A stretch of 64,000 bases of DNA from Bacteroides faecis MAJ27 (GTDB lineage Bacteria; Bacteroidota; Bacteroidia; Bacteroidales; Bacteroidaceae). Both the position numbers and the translations under genes were made by a program. The DNA is taken from assembly GCF_900106755.1 (NCBI RefSeq), contig NZ_FNNN01000008.1, positions 1-64,000 on the forward strand, in the 5' to 3' direction. Under the pieces are notes generated by a model. That model saw nothing but the letters and a program-made list of their open reading frames with translations. It was not told the origin of the DNA and searched no databases. Below are positions 1 through 7,229 of the stretch, one piece after another (position 1 is the first letter of the stretch; each line of letters begins with the position of its first letter).

Positions 1-115
1 CGAACCGAAAGTTAATTAGTCATACTATCAAAGAACTCTTTGGCTGGCAGCGTAAAGCCGCTTAGCCGTTATCTCAAATTTTAACGAACCATTGTTAAAA
101 CTAGTTATATTACAA

Positions 116-1126
116 CTAATTTGAAGGTGTGTTCTCAGTATTATTCCATTCACTAGTAGAACCTTCATTGTCAGTACCCCATCCATTCTCATCAACACTT
201 GGAGATACTGTAATTTCTTCAGCACCAGATGGCAAAGTCAATGTATAAAGAATACTCTGACCAATTCCCCAACTACCACTTAGAACAACTTCTTTCGTAC
301 CAGTAAAGTATGTTTTACTATCCTTAGTCGTAGAGTATGCAACAAGGACCTTAACTGCAGCTACATTAGTGTTAGGCATCAATATCAACGCATTACCGTC
401 TTTGGCTATTACAACAGTTCCTGTTCCTGTAACACTGGTTGGATTTGTAAATACATAAGAATACTCTGCTGCTCCTTTCAAATCACTCCAAGCTCCTGTA
501 CTACTAGAATAAGTATAAGTACCTTCATTGGCTACATTTGTCAATTTTATACCCGTTACTGAATATGTAAAACCAGCATCTTTACCCACTAATTTGAAAT
601 TAATCTGAGTTAGTATATGTTTAAATATCAAATTTACAGAACCCATGGAAGTTACACCAGTCTTACACTTATCAGCTACAGCTACAGCTAACAAATCTTC
701 TTGTGTTGCCTCTGCTTGAACAGTATAAGAAAAACTAGGATACTTCCCTGTAGCATTCCAACTATCAGATCCAATATTAGCAGTAGTTGGAGAATATGCG
801 AAAAAATGTATCTTTTCATTTAATGGCCAATAATAACCACCAGTCTTAAGTTTCCAAGTAGAATTTTCGTACTTTCCTTCATCATTAATAAATGCTTCTC
901 CAAGGCTTGTTGCATCAGCTATATTCTTATCACCAGTGTTATAAGCATATAATTTATAACCATTATCTTGTAGAGTCTCAGTAACTGCTACTGTAGCCCT
1001 CGTGGCTTTTCCTACTACCGAAGTAAAATTAATCTCATTACTTTGTGCCGGATTCTCAAACTCTTCATTCTGTGAGCAGCTAGTAATCGTTGCAACTGCT
1101 GCAATTGCCAATAAAACCTTCTTCAT
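116..1126 (-). CDS. Fimbrillin family lipoprotein (major or minor pilin subunit)
   Basis: 336 aa. A lipoprotein signal peptide ends in a lipobox with Cys17 (ITSC), followed by the acidic/polar SQNEEFEN stretch usual for Bacteroides surface lipoproteins. The mature start carries a GKATRA segment, a common place for the Arg-directed processing of FimA/Mfa1-type pilins, and the rest is beta-rich with a terminal Trp-Gly (ENGWGTDNEG) motif typical of the fimbrillin fold. It is exported as a lipoprotein and would be assembled at the cell surface. It is the last gene of a three-gene minus-strand operon after the DUF5119 and DUF3575 genes, separated from DUF5119 by about 50 bp. The family is recognised from overall pattern; whether it is a stalk or a tip subunit cannot be decided from sequence. 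Confidence 0.8.
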   Translation of the reverse strand: MKKVLLAIAAVATITSCSQNEEFENPAQSNEINFTSVVGKATRATVAVTETLQDNGYKLYAYNTGDKNIADATSLGEAFINDEGKYENSTWKLKTGGYYWPLNEKIHFFAYSPTTANIGSDSWNATGKYPSFSYTVQAEATQEDLLAVAVADKCKTGVTSMGSVNLIFKHILTQINFKLVGKDAGFTYSVTGIKLTNVANEGTYTYSSSTGAWSDLKGAAEYSYVFTNPTSVTGTGTVVIAKDGNALILMPNTNVAAVKVLVAYSTTKDSKTYFTGTKEVVLSGSWGIGQSILYTLTLPSGAEEITVSPSVDENGWGTDNEGSTSEWNNTENTPSN

Positions 1127-1177
1127 AATCGTATTTTTTAAGTTTATAATATTGTTATATTTTGTTTATGCTCAAAT

Positions 1178-2140
1178 TTAATTTACGGGTAAAATCACTT
1201 CTTCATCATCTCCCCAGCCATCAACATTTCCATCGAAACCACCATCTCCGCCACCACTAGAATCCGGTTTATCAACCTTCACCTCGTCCTCAACCGGTAA
1301 CTCTATTTCTTTGAAAGGCTCATCACCGTCATCATCACCACCGCTGCCACCACTTTCCGAATTAGCAATCACCTCCGTTATATCAACTTCCATCTTTTGC
1401 ACTTTATTATCTGTTTTGACAAATGCCAGCGTCAACTTTATTGCGTTACCTGCCCGGCTTATTACACCTTCCGATGTTCCAAAAACAGTAAAACTACCCG
1501 TCACTTCGCCTGCACTTCCTCTAGCTGCAAAATAGATGGGTGAATCACCTGCTTTTCCACATCCCAACCCCAAATCGTAGCAACTTGACATACCCTCTAT
1601 ACTTCCAACGATTGAAGAAACATATTCGAGTCCTTGTACCTTCAATTTAAAAGAATAGGTCTTTACCACTAATTTTGGTTTCCAGTTCAATTGAAGCTCC
1701 TCTTCACTGTTTTCTATCTTTAAGTCATCTATCCGCACAACATACAACGGATCAGGTCCCCAGACCAGTTGCTCCGTTCCTGCAATGCCTAACCCATTGC
1801 AATGTCCCGTAAAGGCTTCAATCGTCTCATAGGCTTCTTCTCCCCGGATTTGTACCGTTTCAGTATCATAGTTGTAAACCACTACCGAGTAACGTCCCGG
1901 CGGCACTTTTACTTTTCCTCCTTTTACTGAAAGGTAGGTATCAATCTTTCTGCCTTCCGCATTCTTCGGATAAAAGATCACCCGAACCCCTTCCGGCAAT
2001 TTATTGGTAACACCGTTCCAATCCAGCGAAATTTCAACCCCACTTACGGGATAATCATCCAATATATCGCGACGGCTACATCCGGTTAGCATCAGCAGTG
2101 AGGACAGAAGCACAAGAAGCATATCTCTTGTATCTCGCAT
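1178..2140 (-). CDS. DUF5119-type lipoprotein of a fimbrial operon (FimB/Mfa2-like anchor candidate)
   Basis: 320 aa lipoprotein with lipobox LTGC (Cys21; Met7 is an alternative start that still keeps the signal peptide). The N-terminal 150 residues contain a VSGVEISLDW strand, a PPGRYSVVVYNYDTE segment and a conserved TGHCNGLG region, which resemble the DUF5119 family found beside fimbrillins. The last 60 residues are very rich in Gly and Asp and look disordered. It lies 8 bp after the DUF3575 gene, so the two are probably co-translated. An anchoring or capping role is inferred from position only. Confidence 0.7.
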   Translation of the reverse strand: MRDTRDMLLVLLSSLLMLTGCSRRDILDDYPVSGVEISLDWNGVTNKLPEGVRVIFYPKNAEGRKIDTYLSVKGGKVKVPPGRYSVVVYNYDTETVQIRGEEAYETIEAFTGHCNGLGIAGTEQLVWGPDPLYVVRIDDLKIENSEEELQLNWKPKLVVKTYSFKLKVQGLEYVSSIVGSIEGMSSCYDLGLGCGKAGDSPIYFAARGSAGEVTGSFTVFGTSEGVISRAGNAIKLTLAFVKTDNKVQKMEVDITEVIANSESGGSGGDDDGDEPFKEIELPVEDEVKVDKPDSSGGGDGGFDGNVDGWGDDEEVILPVN

Positions 2141-2147
2141 AACGGTC

Positions 2148-3428
2148 CTACCTCCTTCTCTTTGTTATCAGCCATACCAGAGAAACTTTCGCCTTGGTAG
2201 GACCTATAAAATTGTAACGTCCACTATTTGCCCATATTATATCTCCTTCGTATGGAGTATATTTCTTATATTCCGTTGTCAAATATCCGATGCCGAGACT
2301 AAACTCAATCGAAAAGTGTCGTGCCAGTTGCCGTGCATATCCGTAAACCACTCCCGCAGCTCCATAATATTTGCCCTGATAGCCATCGCTCTGCAACTGA
2401 AAGTCATATATTCCGCCTTCGGCATAAAGCCCGACAAAATGACCAGTCAATCGCTTGTGTTTCCGCCGGTCACCCAGCCAGCAACGTCCTTCCACACCTC
2501 CCGAAAGAAGCTGATAGCAGAAATTATGCTTACTGTTCAGCCACCACGGACATTTGTATTCAGTATTCAAAGACCATCTCCTGCCCATCGGAATTTCCAC
2601 CTCTATATTCGGTGCTAACGCCAAATCATACAGCAGGTTATTCTTCACCGCCAGTATCGTTTCATTTTTTGCCGGTCCCCCTGCCTCCGATATCGTTACC
2701 TCATAGACCTGTTTTTTCTTACTTTCTCCCACAGGCTTATCCGGTCGATGATTCGGAAGCGCCTCTTCCTGTTCTGAAACAAACAACCCGGAGGCAGAAG
2801 ATACCGGCTCAAAACTCTCCCTATCTATTTCCGGAATTTCCCGGACGATTGTGATTACCGATCTCCTTAACTGAGGAAGCACATTGCGAAGCATATACTG
2901 GTATGCCATTCCCTTATTGAGTTTACGCAACAATTGCTTTCTCTTCCCAATATCATTCCGATGATAGTCCATCAACATCATTACCTCTTCACGTTCCGGA
3001 AAGTCCGAATCTTCTTCCACTACCTTACGAAATTCAGACCAATCTTCTCCTCCTGAGAAAAGTTGAATCTTTTTCATATCAACAGCCGGATAACGTTGTT
3101 GTAAGAACTCTCTCACCGAATTGTTTCTCCTGGCAGATAAAACAGTATTATAAACCGAATCACCATCGGGCGAAACAAAAGTAATGACATTGACCGCTGT
3201 GATATATCGGATATTCTCTTTATTGCCGAGCAAAGAATCCAACACGTTAATATACTGATTATTATTCTTATAACTAAGATCAACTGTAGTATCCTCTCTA
3301 TCAAAATATACCACGACTTGTCTGGTCGTATCTTGCGTTACTGTGAAAGACGAAACCATCGCATATCCACTTTTCAATGAGGCAGAAAATGCCATGAAAA
3401 TAGCTAATATATAGATTCCATACTTCAT
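2148..3428 (-). CDS. DUF3575 outer-membrane protein of a fimbrial operon
   Basis: 426 aa with an N-terminal signal peptide (hydrophobic residues 5-23). Residues about 35-190 look like an OmpA-type periplasmic domain (VVYFDREDTTVDL, then VNVITFVSPDGD and a ...REFLQQRYP segment). The C-terminal third (from about residue 255, AVKNNLLYDLALAPNIEVEIP) is the DUF3575 outer-membrane barrel-like domain with alternating aromatic strands and a basic C-terminus. It is first in the operon with the DUF5119 lipoprotein and fimbrillin; DUF3575/DUF5119/fimbrillin clusters are recurrent in Bacteroides. A role in pilus assembly or anchoring is inferred from this context. Confidence 0.75.
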   Translation of the reverse strand: MKYGIYILAIFMAFSASLKSGYAMVSSFTVTQDTTRQVVVYFDREDTTVDLSYKNNNQYINVLDSLLGNKENIRYITAVNVITFVSPDGDSVYNTVLSARRNNSVREFLQQRYPAVDMKKIQLFSGGEDWSEFRKVVEEDSDFPEREEVMMLMDYHRNDIGKRKQLLRKLNKGMAYQYMLRNVLPQLRRSVITIVREIPEIDRESFEPVSSASGLFVSEQEEALPNHRPDKPVGESKKKQVYEVTISEAGGPAKNETILAVKNNLLYDLALAPNIEVEIPMGRRWSLNTEYKCPWWLNSKHNFCYQLLSGGVEGRCWLGDRRKHKRLTGHFVGLYAEGGIYDFQLQSDGYQGKYYGAAGVVYGYARQLARHFSIEFSLGIGYLTTEYKKYTPYEGDIIWANSGRYNFIGPTKAKVSLVWLITKRRR

Positions 3429-3447
3429 AGTTGTTCGTTTCTATGAA

Positions 3448-3455
3448 CAAATATA
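3448..3455 (-). promoter_or_regulatory. Promoter -7 box (TATATTTG) of the fimbrial operon
   Basis: On the minus strand TATATTTG matches the Bacteroides -7 consensus TAnnTTTG, 20 bp upstream of the DUF3575 start. TTTG-containing sequence lies about 16 nt further upstream as a -33 element. Confidence 0.55.
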
Positions 3456-3594
3456 GAAGTTAATATGCAAACAAAATCATACTTATGAAACAAAAAACAG
3501 GGCATGAAAGGTTATGTGAAACGATTGGAACGAATTTGCAAGTTTGAAGTTCAATAATCACGAAATTCCTAATAGACTAAGACGCCAACTACTG

Positions 3595-3639
3595 AAAAAA
3601 TGCACAGAAAATCGAGGTTCATCGATCATCTGTGCATTT
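3595..3639 (-). terminator. Intrinsic terminator of the HU-like gene
   Basis: On the minus strand a stem AAATGCACAG/CTGTGCATTT with an inner ATCGA/TCGAT pairing is followed by a run of T. It sits 38 bp after the stop codon of the HU-like gene and separates it from the fimbrial operon. Confidence 0.7.
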
Positions 3640-3676
3640 ACTACTACTCTTATGAGACAAGCATCACACTAGAGAT

Positions 3677-3991
3677 TTATACTGTAGAGTCCGGTACCGG
3701 TACCTCCTCTCCATCGTCTTTACCACCATCTCCGCCGGTAGCGGGCTTTCCACTGCCACCTCCATTCGTATAATCTGTTTCCAGTTCTGTATGGCGAGTG
3801 ATGCTCATATCGACCAACCCGCTGACGAACAAATCTACCACTTTACGATGAACTCCGCAAAGGTGGCTTACCTTACCACACATCTTGGAAGAACTTACTC
3901 TGCCGGAACAAACCGACTTTGCTACATACTTTTCGTTTTTGTCCTTGTCAAAACCGAACACTCCTTTTGTTACTACATACTCTAAAGCCAT
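3677..3991 (-). CDS. HU-like DNA-binding protein, internally shortened
   Basis: 104 aa. The first 60 residues match the start of Bacteroides HU-like proteins (MALEYVVTKGVFGFDKDKNEKYVAK, then a CGVHRKVVDLFVSGLVDM helix). The usual central part with the LGEFGTF-type strand and the DNA-binding beta arms is missing: the sequence jumps from LVDM to SITRHTELETDY and then a Gly/Asp/Lys-rich tail. Family members are normally near 150 aa, so an in-frame loss of about 60 residues is inferred. Three Cys in 20 residues (SVCSG, KMCG, HLCG) are unusual. It has its own promoter and terminator. It could be a degenerate paralog or a working dimerisation-only variant. Confidence 0.6.
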   Translation of the reverse strand: MALEYVVTKGVFGFDKDKNEKYVAKSVCSGRVSSSKMCGKVSHLCGVHRKVVDLFVSGLVDMSITRHTELETDYTNGGGSGKPATGGDGGKDDGEEVPVPDSTV

Positions 3992-4065
3992 AATTGTTAA
4001 GGTTTAAATGGTTAAAAAAATAAAGGTTATTTGTTTGCCATTCTCTTTGTCTCTGAATGACTCTG

Positions 4066-4073
4066 CAAAGATA
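4066..4073 (-). promoter_or_regulatory. Promoter -7 box (TATCTTTG) of the HU-like gene
   Basis: Minus-strand TATCTTTG matches TAnnTTTG and lies 75 bp before the start codon. The imperfect 10-bp inverted repeat at 4079-4120 covers the region where a -33 contact or a regulator would sit. Confidence 0.55.
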
Positions 4074-4420
4074 TCACAGGGCACAAAGCATCCAGTCCTC
4101 TCTTGTCTCCTTTGTGTCCCCTTTCAGTTGCTTTAGAGTGGTTGATATCTACAGATAGTACATTAATCTATAAAAAGTTATACACATTAATCTTTTTTCT
4201 TCATAAACGCGTTAATAATAAAAACGTTCGCGGTCATTTAAGCTGATCTTATATCCGCTATATAGAAGGTCTTTCGTGAATACCCTAAATATTCAGAGGT
4301 ATCATATTGAGGGGTTATACCTGGCGATATAAAGAGAATGCCCATTAGCTCTTCAATGATTTCTTGTATAAAACGGATACGTCATATCGTGTACAATCTA
4401 ATTACTAAATAAAAAGAAAT

Positions 4421-4443
4421 ATCGTGCTGATATAAAAAACAAA
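4421..4443 (-). terminator. Weak terminator-like hairpin after the Kelch regulator gene
   Basis: On the minus strand ATATC-agcac-GATAT is followed by TTTCTTTTT, 8 bp after the stop codon. The stem is only 5 bp, so this is tentative. Confidence 0.3.
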
Positions 4444-4450
4444 TGATTGA

Positions 4451-7045
4451 TTAACTCTCTTCCTGGAGCAAATCTTCTATCGTTTGGGTATAGTCTTCTC
4501 CCATACTTTTACGATATTCAATAATGAAAGCCGAATATATTTTGGAAAGATTCTCAAAGTCATTCATCTTTTTATAGCATCTGACACTATACATCAACGC
4601 TCTCTCATTCAACGGATCTCTATTCAGAATAATGAAACAGATGCGCAACACATAACGATACTCATTATGCTGATAATAAACCGGCAAATCCTTAGGAAGC
4701 AATGAAAGAATGGTGTCTTCCGAACGTTGCTTATACTTATCGAACAATGAATGCTCGATATTCTCCAGCAACTTTCCTCTTTCCCATATTGGCAGGAAGT
4801 ATTCACACGACTGAGGGTGCGTAGCTAAATGTATATGCAAATTGAAATAATCGCAAAAACAAAGAGTATCTTCTATTTCTATTTTAAAAATACCTTTGTC
4901 ATAGACCAATCTAATACCATCGAGTTCCAATAGTGTCTTACGCAAATTACTGATAGTAACTCCCTTCAGATTTTTGGCTTTATCTTCTTCCTTGTCCGGC
5001 CAGAATATCTCATTCAAAGAGGATGAACTTACCCCCTCCCTTTCTTTAATACTATTCAACAGAATATATAGAAAGATATACTTCAGCTTCTTACTGAATA
5101 AATGAGTTACATCACGCCCGTCCCGGTTATAAACAGTAAACATACCATATATATAGATCCGGTTGGCTTCTTTTTTATCATTCGTACGAATCTTCGTTTC
5201 CAAAGTGAGTAGTGAGTTCATAGGGCCCGTTGCAGAATAACCACCGGACGAAAATGTGACAGGACGACTTTGAACAACTTCCTTTTGAGTCTTCTTCCTC
5301 TTACGAAAGCCAAAAATCCAAATACTCAATGCCGCTATACACAGAACTGCAAATAGCAATATCAATTTTGACCATCCAATGCTTTTCTCACCCGAAACAT
5401 AATATTCCATCTCTGCCTTACTCACAGGAGGTGCAGATAAAGTATAAATGGTAGCTCTTACCTGTTTAGCCTGCTCATTGCATTCTTGCGCTACACAATA
5501 GTACTCTTTCAATGTCGGATTATAATATAAAGATACGGTAGAAATAATCGATCCGGAAACAAACGGAATAGAATCTCCCAATGCTTCCATACTGCCATCC
5601 TCTATGGATATTCTGTACAACTGCAAACTAGACGTTTTTATGTACTCTGCATAGCGAATCACATAAAGATACTTTCCGTCTTCGGATAAAACCATCTGCT
5701 CGGAAGGTACACGCTTCTCTTCCACAGGATGGCTCCAGTACCGTTTTATGGTACGACGTTCCAAATCAATACCATACAAATCATTATAATAATTATGCCC
5801 AATGCTCTGGTCGCCGGATTCATTGCCTACCCCTCCATATATATACAAATAGTTACCTTGTGCAGAAGAGGTCATTGAAGAGAAAAAGCGGGGAGTTATA
5901 TTGTCTCCTTTAAATTGCAAAGTATCCCACCGGTCTACTCCTTCATTGTAGACCAAAAACTTATTACTATATAATCTATTTCCGAATCCTCCAAATACTA
6001 TATAACGATGATTCTTATTGTCCCAAAAACCATTATGATGATGTAACTGGACTTTAGAATATGCTCTTCCTATAGGCTCCCATTGCAGCGTGGACAAATC
6101 CAGAGACGATATGGTGATACTGTCAACAGGCAGGTTGTTTATCTCATAAGCATACATTCGATTTGCCGATTCATTAATAAAATTAGTTCCCAAGAGCATT
6201 TTTACCGGCATCCTACTCGCATATGGTCTTCGCAGCATTCGCTTTTTTGCAGTCTGATAGGTAAATAACGAATCGGGACTGATAAATTGTATTTCCTGCT
6301 CTTTACAGTTAAACTTTGATCCCACACATTGAGAAACAATGAAAGAGATATCTTTCCTCCAATGATAAGAATCTCCTATTAACCAATAAGGGTTCTCTAC
6401 CCATCCCAGTATTTTACCGTCACTACTGTGCACCTCATGTCCTTGGCTCTCATTCAAATCAAAAGAATAGTTCTGCCTTTCACCGGATACTTTCAGATTA
6501 CGGATAGCAAATGCCGGCAAATCCACCAGATGTTCCCTACGTCCGAAAATAAGTACAGGAGACGTTTGATTGGACGGGGTAACAGAATTTGCTCCATATT
6601 CTCTCTTGCCGGCAATCATCAACAGACTTTCACCCTTCAGAAGATCAATTCTTAATTTTACAGGCAACCATTGTGAGATAACAGAGTCATTAGGCACAGT
6701 GACTGAAATATGATTGACCTTTCCTTCGGTATTAAATTTAAAAACACTATTCTTTTCACTTACATAGGTATATGTCAAACTGTATGCCTCATCACTTATC
6801 GGATTGAGCATATGAAACAGATACCCGAAAGTTTCACTCTGAGATATTCTTAGTTCAAACTCTATATCAATAAAATTAGAGAAAACCGGAGTTTGTTTTT
6901 TCGAGAAAATAGTATAGGAAGTCCGTTGTTCAATCGGTACTTTATTTCCAAAAAACTGCAGACCTTGAGCGCTTAAATGAGGTGTTGCAATTAGTATAGC
7001 TATCAATTCGATAATTAGATATTTATATTTTGCACTATCAATCAT
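4451..7045 (-). CDS. Membrane-spanning regulator: Kelch-type periplasmic sensor plus cytoplasmic winged-helix domain
   Basis: 864 aa from the Met at 7045, which gives a proper signal peptide (KYKYLIIELIAILIATPHLSAQ region). An ATG at 7093 would add 16 residues, but a -7 box lies inside that extension. The N-terminal region has a lectin-like beta domain, then Kelch/galactose-oxidase-like repeats (VFGGFGNRLYSN, YIYGGVGNESGD). A transmembrane helix spans about residues 558-580, followed by basic FRKRKK. The cytoplasmic part has an OmpR/SARP-like winged helix (FSKKLKYIFLYILLNS, then NLRKTLLELDG) and a helical BTAD-like tail. It faces the GH92 gene and is the obvious regulator of this locus, a one-protein alternative to hybrid two-component sensors. 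No kinase or receiver domain is seen. Confidence 0.75.
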   Translation of the reverse strand: MIDSAKYKYLIIELIAILIATPHLSAQGLQFFGNKVPIEQRTSYTIFSKKQTPVFSNFIDIEFELRISQSETFGYLFHMLNPISDEAYSLTYTYVSEKNSVFKFNTEGKVNHISVTVPNDSVISQWLPVKLRIDLLKGESLLMIAGKREYGANSVTPSNQTSPVLIFGRREHLVDLPAFAIRNLKVSGERQNYSFDLNESQGHEVHSSDGKILGWVENPYWLIGDSYHWRKDISFIVSQCVGSKFNCKEQEIQFISPDSLFTYQTAKKRMLRRPYASRMPVKMLLGTNFINESANRMYAYEINNLPVDSITISSLDLSTLQWEPIGRAYSKVQLHHHNGFWDNKNHRYIVFGGFGNRLYSNKFLVYNEGVDRWDTLQFKGDNITPRFFSSMTSSAQGNYLYIYGGVGNESGDQSIGHNYYNDLYGIDLERRTIKRYWSHPVEEKRVPSEQMVLSEDGKYLYVIRYAEYIKTSSLQLYRISIEDGSMEALGDSIPFVSGSIISTVSLYYNPTLKEYYCVAQECNEQAKQVRATIYTLSAPPVSKAEMEYYVSGEKSIGWSKLILLFAVLCIAALSIWIFGFRKRKKTQKEVVQSRPVTFSSGGYSATGPMNSLLTLETKIRTNDKKEANRIYIYGMFTVYNRDGRDVTHLFSKKLKYIFLYILLNSIKEREGVSSSSLNEIFWPDKEEDKAKNLKGVTISNLRKTLLELDGIRLVYDKGIFKIEIEDTLCFCDYFNLHIHLATHPQSCEYFLPIWERGKLLENIEHSLFDKYKQRSEDTILSLLPKDLPVYYQHNEYRYVLRICFIILNRDPLNERALMYSVRCYKKMNDFENLSKIYSAFIIEYRKSMGEDYTQTIEDLLQEES

Positions 7046-7071
7046 ACTATTAAGACTTACGTTCACGGTGG

Positions 7072-7079
7072 TAAAGATA
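7072..7079 (-). promoter_or_regulatory. Candidate -7 box (TATCTTTA) of the regulator gene
   Basis: Near-consensus TAnnTTTG on the minus strand, 27 bp upstream of the preferred start at 7045 and inside the longer reading frame. It therefore supports the shorter protein. Confidence 0.4.
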
Positions 7080-7142
7080 CTGCTTAAAATCATAATGCCA
7101 TCGTTTTGCCACCAGAAATAAATAGTAGGATTAAAAAAAAGG

Positions 7143-7178
7143 TCCGGTTAATTAACCCGATTTTAATTCTGCAATTAA
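7143..7178 (+). promoter_or_regulatory. 36-bp operator block, copy 1 (upstream of GH92)
   Basis: Begins TCCG, then TTAATTAACCC, an internal TTTAATT and a closing CAATTAA. It matches 9471-9506 at 32 or 31 of 36 positions by eye and has the same distance to the downstream -7 box (42 bp from TTAATTAACCC to the box). It probably binds the adjacent regulator. Confidence 0.6.
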
Positions 7179-7189
7179 TAATGCTTTAT

Positions 7190-7198
7190 TTAATTTGC
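7190..7198 (+). promoter_or_regulatory. -7 box (TTAATTTGC) of the GH92 gene
   Basis: One mismatch from TAnnTTTG; the counterpart at 9518 has TTATTTTGC at the same offset from the shared block. The predicted transcript start is about 25 bp before the ATG at 7230. The weak match fits an activator-dependent promoter. Confidence 0.5.
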
Positions 7199-7229
7199 AT
7201 GCAATTAATCTTAAAAGATAAAATACCTC

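Larger units (their letters stand above)
3992..4450. other. 459-bp noncoding region upstream of the HU-like gene
   Basis: No supported ORF. It holds the HU-like promoter, an inverted repeat GGGCACAAAG/CTTTGTG-T-CCC (4079-4120) just upstream of that promoter, two direct copies of ACATTAATCT 24 bp apart (4160 and 4184), and a weak terminator-like hairpin for the regulator gene at the right edge. Confidence 0.5.

Noticed and set aside
79-100. TTTTAAC/GTTAAAA hairpin after the fimbrillin gene
   Set aside because: Seven AT-rich pairs with no clear T-run on the minus strand; too weak to call a terminator.
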